DNA of 10,492 nucleotides from Bacteroidota bacterium (lineage in GTDB: Bacteria; Bacteroidota; Bacteroidia; Flavobacteriales; Flavobacteriaceae). A model generated the notes under the pieces. It was not told the DNA's origin. It ran no database searches and worked only from the letters and a program-made list of their open reading frames with translations. The position numbers and the translations under genes were made by a program. This document shows positions 7,472 through 10,492 of the stretch, piece by piece; position 1 is the stretch's first letter, and the number at the start of each line of letters is the position of its first letter. The stretch lies in NCBI GenBank assembly GCA_009937085.1, contig JAACDD010000069.1:1-10492 (forward strand), written 5' to 3'.

Positions 7472-8666
7472 AACCACCCCGAACCACGCTTTTAACCACT
7501 TTTGCGGTTAGCCAAGAAACCAACGTACTTAACCCTCCAACAATGATGAGTACTGTCCAAAAGGCAGACCACTCCAAGGCTACAGGATACGCCAAATACG
7601 ACCCTGGAATTTGAATAAAAGGCATGGTTTTTTGAAGCACAACCAACACAAACGCCACCAAAAACCCAATACCGCCACCTACGCCGCTAAGCAATATCCC
7701 TTGGGTGAAAAACACACGCTGTAACTGCGCCACGGGCGCACCCAGTTTGTAAAGCGTTTTGATGTTTTCTTTCTTTTCCAGCACGGTCATAATAATAGCA
7801 CCAACCACATTAAACAACGCAATCAACACTACTAATGAGAGAATTCCAATAACGGCAACGCGTTCGGTTTGAAGCATTTTATACAAGGCTGGGTTTCGTC
7901 CTGTTTTGGTCAGTACGCGGAAGTTACTGCCTAAGGCCTGTTGAAGACTTTCTTGCACATCTTGGTCGTCGGCTTGTGGGGCAAGCTTTACGTATAAAGC
8001 AGAGGCTTTTTCAGGAGCAATGCGCAACAGTTCACGCACCATAGGTAGCGGTGCAAAGGCTGTCGTTTCGTCTACGGATTCACCAAGCTGAAACACCCCA
8101 CGCACTAAGGCCGTTTGCGCTCTAAAAGGCTGTTGATTGAGTACGCTTTTGCTTTTTTGGTTTGGTACCAAAAGCGTAACGCCTTCGGGGTGGTCATAGG
8201 CAGCGCCATCAAGTTGCGACAATACACCTATGCCCAAAACGAGTTCATAGGCGTTAGGCGTTACCCAACCGCCCGCCATGGTTTTCCCAGAAACAACAGT
8301 ATTAAACAAAGAATCAACCCCAATAACATTCGCAAAGGCAGTGTGGTCTTTAAACCGCAGCATCATTTCTTGTGAAAGCGTAGCCGAAACCACCTCAACA
8401 TCGTCGTGCTCATGTACGACTTGTAGTGTGTTTTCGTTTATATCAAAAAGTTCAGTTGTAGTAGATTCAATATAGATATCCGGGTCAAAAGCGTGTGTAA
8501 ACTCCAAGCCAAACTGCCGCAAGCCACCAAAAACAGCAAGCACAATAAAAAAAGCAAATACGGCTACTCCCACCACAAAAGCAGCAAAGCGACTAATAAG
8601 GGTGACCGCTACTTTTTTTCGCAGTTCAAAGGTGTAGCGCCATGCCAGTAAGCGAGTAAAGCGCAT
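7464..8666 (-). CDS. LolC/LolE-type ABC transporter permease (FtsX family)
   Basis: This 400-residue inner-membrane permease resembles the lipoprotein-releasing LolC/LolE proteins, which with the LolD ATPase extract lipoproteins from the inner membrane. The topology is typical: one N-terminal helix (about 22-48), a periplasmic domain (about 50-265), then three helices (about 270-295, 318-345 and 368-392). The segment EKKENIKTLYKLGAPVAQLQRVFFTQGILLSGVGGGIGFLVAF (298-340) is the FtsX-family signature, including the cytoplasmic coupling region and the glycine-rich helix. No ATPase gene is next to it; a distant LolD would be needed. The ATG lies one base after the rbfA stop, so the two genes are surely cotranscribed. 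The 3' end overlaps the convergent TonB-domain gene by eight bases. Family assignment is strong; whether it moves lipoproteins or another substrate is inference. Confidence 0.9.
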   Translation of the reverse strand: MRFTRLLAWRYTFELRKKVAVTLISRFAAFVVGVAVFAFFIVLAVFGGLRQFGLEFTHAFDPDIYIESTTTELFDINENTLQVVHEHDDVEVVSATLSQEMMLRFKDHTAFANVIGVDSLFNTVVSGKTMAGGWVTPNAYELVLGIGVLSQLDGAAYDHPEGVTLLVPNQKSKSVLNQQPFRAQTALVRGVFQLGESVDETTAFAPLPMVRELLRIAPEKASALYVKLAPQADDQDVQESLQQALGSNFRVLTKTGRNPALYKMLQTERVAVIGILSLVVLIALFNVVGAIIMTVLEKKENIKTLYKLGAPVAQLQRVFFTQGILLSGVGGGIGFLVAFVLVVLQKTMPFIQIPGSYLAYPVALEWSAFWTVLIIVGGLSTLVSWLTAKVVKSVVRGGFI

Positions 8667-8667
8667 C

Positions 8668-9030
8668 TTATTCTTTCAGGGGGTCATTTTTTCGCGTAAG
8701 CGAATTTTCAATAGCATCGATGTATTCTAGCGAATCGTCTAAGAAAAACAACAAGTTTGGAACTTTGCGCAAATCGTTGCGGAGGTGTTGTGCTAAATCG
8801 TGCTTAAGCACATTTTTATTTGCACGTATTCCTTCCAAAATTTCTTTGGCTTTATCGTGTGGAAAAATAGATAGATACACTTTTGCTACGCTAAGGTCAG
8901 CGGTAATACTGACTTTGGAAACCGAAAGCACTAAGTTTTTTACGCCTTGTGCGCGAATGGCTCCTTGCAACAATGCCGTGATTTCTTGTTGCAGCAGCGC
9001 GTTGATTTTTTTCTGTCGTTGTGTTTCCAT
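8668..9030 (-). CDS. rbfA: 30S ribosome-binding factor RbfA
   Basis: RbfA is a small KH-domain protein that binds the immature 30S subunit and helps 16S rRNA 5'-end maturation and cold adaptation. The 120-residue length is typical. The start METQRQKKINALLQQEITALLQ matches the family's N-terminal helix. Next come VSKVSITADLSVAKVYLSIF (37-56) and the long helix region, then LRNDLRKVPNLLFFLDDSLEYIDAIENSL (83-111), which corresponds to the conserved LR-P-L-F-D-S tail. Its promoter element TACTTTTG ends four bases before the ATG. The permease gene follows after a single base. Bacteroidota often place rbfA next to such a permease gene, as far as I recall. Identification is secure. Confidence 0.95.
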   Translation of the reverse strand: METQRQKKINALLQQEITALLQGAIRAQGVKNLVLSVSKVSITADLSVAKVYLSIFPHDKAKEILEGIRANKNVLKHDLAQHLRNDLRKVPNLLFFLDDSLEYIDAIENSLTRKNDPLKE

Positions 9031-9034
9031 GCAT

Positions 9035-9042
9035 CAAAAGTA
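9035..9042 (-). promoter_or_regulatory. -7 element of the rbfA promoter
   Basis: The minus strand reads TACTTTTG, a perfect TAnnTTTG, ending four bases before the rbfA ATG. A TTTG occurs upstream but only 13 bases away, too close for the usual -33 position. If the element is used, transcription begins at or inside the first codon, giving a leaderless mRNA for rbfA and the permease gene. Confidence 0.5.
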
Positions 9043-9066
9043 CTAATAACGCAGCCAAACCTGTAT

Positions 9067-9096
9067 TTTTACGTGTGGATTTTCCAATACGTAAAA
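9067..9096 (+). promoter_or_regulatory. Inverted repeat spanning the dinB start codon
   Basis: Perfect 8-base arms TTTTACGT (9067-9074) and ACGTAAAA (9089-9096) enclose a second, nearly concentric pair TGGA (9076-9079) and TCCA (9083-9086) around the loop TTT. The GTG start of dinB (9075-9077) lies inside the structure. It could be a DNA operator over the dinB promoter and start point, or an mRNA hairpin that hides the start codon. Its right half is coding (residues 5-8, IRKI), so part of the symmetry could be chance. I cannot tie it to a known regulator. Confidence 0.4.
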
Positions 9097-10154
9097 TTGT
9101 ACACATTGATATGGATGCTTTTTTTGCATCTGTAGAGCAGTTGGACAACCCTGAACTGCGTGGCAAACCGATTGCTGTTGGCGGAGGTTCTGATCGCGGT
9201 GTTGTAGCAGCAGCCAGTTATGAAGCACGACCGTTTGGGGTGCGTAGCGCCATGTCGGGCAGGCAAGCCAAAAAATTATGTCCAGAGCTGATTTTTGTGT
9301 CGTCAAATGGCGCACGTTACAAAGAGGTTTCCAATCAAATTCGGGAGATTTTTTATGAATACACCGACTTGGTAGAGCCGCTTTCGCTAGACGAAGCCTA
9401 TTTGGACGTGACCCAGAACAAAAAGGGGATGGTATCAGGAACGCAAATAGCTGCTGATATTCGCGCAAAAATTTTTGCTAAAACCAAGCTTACCGCATCG
9501 GCGGGTATATCCATCAATAAATTTTTGGCAAAAGTTGCGAGTGATTATAACAAACCTAATGGACAAAAAACCATACCGCCCGAAGAAGTACTTTCGTTTA
9601 TGGAGGCGTTGGATGTTCGAAAATTCCATGGGATTGGAAAAGTAACGGCCGATAAAATGTACCGATTGGGAATTTATACAGGTGCAGATTTAAAAAAGCG
9701 AACCAAAGAGGAGTTGACGGAAACATTTGGCAAGTCTGGTGGGTACTATTATCATGTGGTACGCGGGATTCACACCAGCGAAGTAAAACCTACGCGTATT
9801 GCGAAATCGGTAGGCGCAGAGCGTACATTTTCCAAAAACTTATCGAGTGAAATTTTTATGGAAGCGCGTTTGGCAGAGATTGTAGCCGCACTACAAAAAC
9901 GCATGGGGAAAAAGAAAGTAGCAGGAAAAACAATAACGCTTAAAATCAAATACTCCGATTTTGTCATACGAACGCGAAGCAAGACACTGCCGCTATATAT
10001 TTCGGATGGGAGCCTTATTTTAGAGGAAGCCAAAAAACTACTGTACCAAGAGGAGCTACAAGATTCCGTTCGCTTGTTGGGTGTATCCTTATCCAATTTC
10101 AAAAACGAAAAACAACAACAGCCGCTTGAGGAACAGCTACGCTTTCGGTTTTAA
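9075..10154 (+). CDS. dinB: DNA polymerase IV (Y-family translesion polymerase)
   Basis: DinB is the error-prone polymerase that bypasses damaged template bases. I choose the GTG at 9075-9077 (359 residues) because the protein then begins MDFPIRKIVHIDMDAFFASVEQ, the standard DinB N-terminus; the frame extends upstream to a GTG at 9021, but that overlaps rbfA and adds non-family sequence. Catalytic acids are D12 in HIDMDAFF and D106-E107 in SLDEAYLD; F17 is in the steric-gate position. The thumb helix-hairpin-helix is at about 182-200 (KFHGIGKVTADKMYRLG). The little-finger domain follows (about 240-342), with SVGAERTFSKNL at 245-256. The C-terminus EEQLRFRF (352-359) looks like a sliding-clamp binding motif. 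The gene is divergent from rbfA with a 44-base gap, and its stop overlaps the pyruvate kinase stop. An inverted repeat covers its start. Confidence 0.95.
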   Translation: MDFPIRKIVHIDMDAFFASVEQLDNPELRGKPIAVGGGSDRGVVAAASYEARPFGVRSAMSGRQAKKLCPELIFVSSNGARYKEVSNQIREIFYEYTDLVEPLSLDEAYLDVTQNKKGMVSGTQIAADIRAKIFAKTKLTASAGISINKFLAKVASDYNKPNGQKTIPPEEVLSFMEALDVRKFHGIGKVTADKMYRLGIYTGADLKKRTKEELTETFGKSGGYYYHVVRGIHTSEVKPTRIAKSVGAERTFSKNLSSEIFMEARLAEIVAALQKRMGKKKVAGKTITLKIKYSDFVIRTRSKTLPLYISDGSLILEEAKKLLYQEELQDSVRLLGVSLSNFKNEKQQQPLEEQLRFRF

Positions 10155-10492
10155 GCCATAGAAACGCGAAGCGTATTCACCTTGCCGTGGTCAGCCACAG
10201 GCATGGCCACTAAATTGATAAGGTGGTCGCCATCAACGACATACCCTTTTTTCTTTGCAATTTCATTAACTTCTCTAACCGTACTGTCTGTGTCGCCATT
10301 GCCTTCGTACAAATACCCTTTTACACCCCAAATAAGGTTGAGTTGTGCTAGAATTCGCTTGTTTGACGTAAACACCAAAATAGATGCGCTAGGGCGCCAA
10401 GCCGAAATTTGGTAAGCCGTGTATCCACTATTTGTAAGCGTACAAATGGCTTTTACTTTAATTTCATTTGCCATGGTTGCGGCATGGTAACA
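10151..10492 (-). CDS. pyk: Pyruvate kinase, C-terminal domain (5' part outside window)
   Basis: Pyruvate kinase makes pyruvate and ATP from phosphoenolpyruvate and ADP, the last step of glycolysis. Only the last 113 residues are visible. The frame is open to the right edge (beginning CYHAATMANEIKVKAI), so the ATG at 10472-10474 is internal, not the start. The segment matches the allosteric C-terminal domain: ICTLTNSGYTAYQISAWRPSASILVFTSNKRILAQLNLIWGVKGYLYEG, then AKKKGYVVDGDHLINLVAMPVADHGKVNTLRV, which ends the protein with SMA. The catalytic barrel would lie beyond the window. The stop codon (TAA on the minus strand, 10151-10153) overlaps the dinB stop within TTAA. Identification is firm from this domain. 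Confidence 0.93.
   Translation of the reverse strand, partial: CYHAATMANEIKVKAICTLTNSGYTAYQISAWRPSASILVFTSNKRILAQLNLIWGVKGYLYEGNGDTDSTVREVNEIAKKKGYVVDGDHLINLVAMPVADHGKVNTLRVSMA

Noticed and set aside
9021..9074. Upstream extension of dinB from a GTG at 9021
   Set aside because: It overlaps rbfA and adds residues absent from DinB proteins; the GTG at 9075 gives the normal N-terminus.
9043..9468. Minus-strand open frame of 141 codons opposite dinB
   Set aside because: Antisense to the catalytic palm of DinB; the product resembles no family I know.
1..10492. Search for CRISPR arrays, tRNA or rRNA genes, insertion sequences and phage genes
   Set aside because: No repeated spacer pattern, RNA gene or transposase/integrase motif was seen; genes cover nearly all of the window.

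Overview
The window looks like the chromosome of a member of the Bacteroidota, most likely order Flavobacteriales. The signs are moderate G+C, promoter elements of the TAnnTTTG type instead of TATAAT, little Shine-Dalgarno sequence before genes, a secreted protein with a MORN-like and TonB-type C-terminal architecture common in this phylum, and Flavobacteria-like versions of LepA, DinB and pyruvate kinase. The content is mainly core chromosome. I see no insertion sequence, prophage, CRISPR array, rRNA or tRNA, and no intergenic stretch longer than about 110 bases.

Left part (1-4521, all minus strand): lepA (elongation factor 4) lies upstream of a tandem-domain universal stress protein gene. 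That gene is joined by a one-base TAATG overlap to a SulP/SLC26-type anion transporter gene, which runs off the left edge. A good Bacteroidota promoter sits between lepA and the stress gene, so the stress protein and transporter probably form their own two-gene unit.

Middle part (4613-7471, plus strand): divergent from lepA is a gene for a MauE/DoxX-like membrane protein with a C-terminal thioredoxin-like CxxC domain. It is coupled by a TGATG overlap to dusB (tRNA-dihydrouridine synthase). Next comes a stand-alone, A+T-richer gene for a secreted MORN-like/TonB-C-terminal-domain protein.

Right part (7464-10492): rbfA and a LolC/LolE-type permease gene form a minus-strand pair. The permease gene converges on, and overlaps, the TonB-domain gene. 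Divergent from rbfA is dinB (DNA polymerase IV), best read from a GTG start. Its 3' end shares the bases TTAA with the stop codon of a minus-strand pyruvate kinase gene that enters from the right edge.

I did not find a clear new multi-gene system. The points most worth a second look are a 30-base dyad centred on the dinB start codon, TAnnTTTG elements lying only a few bases before several start codons (possible leaderless mRNAs), two tail-to-tail gene overlaps with no room for terminators, the MauE-thioredoxin fusion, and the translationally coupled stress-protein/SulP pair whose transporter has an unexplained extension after its STAS domain.
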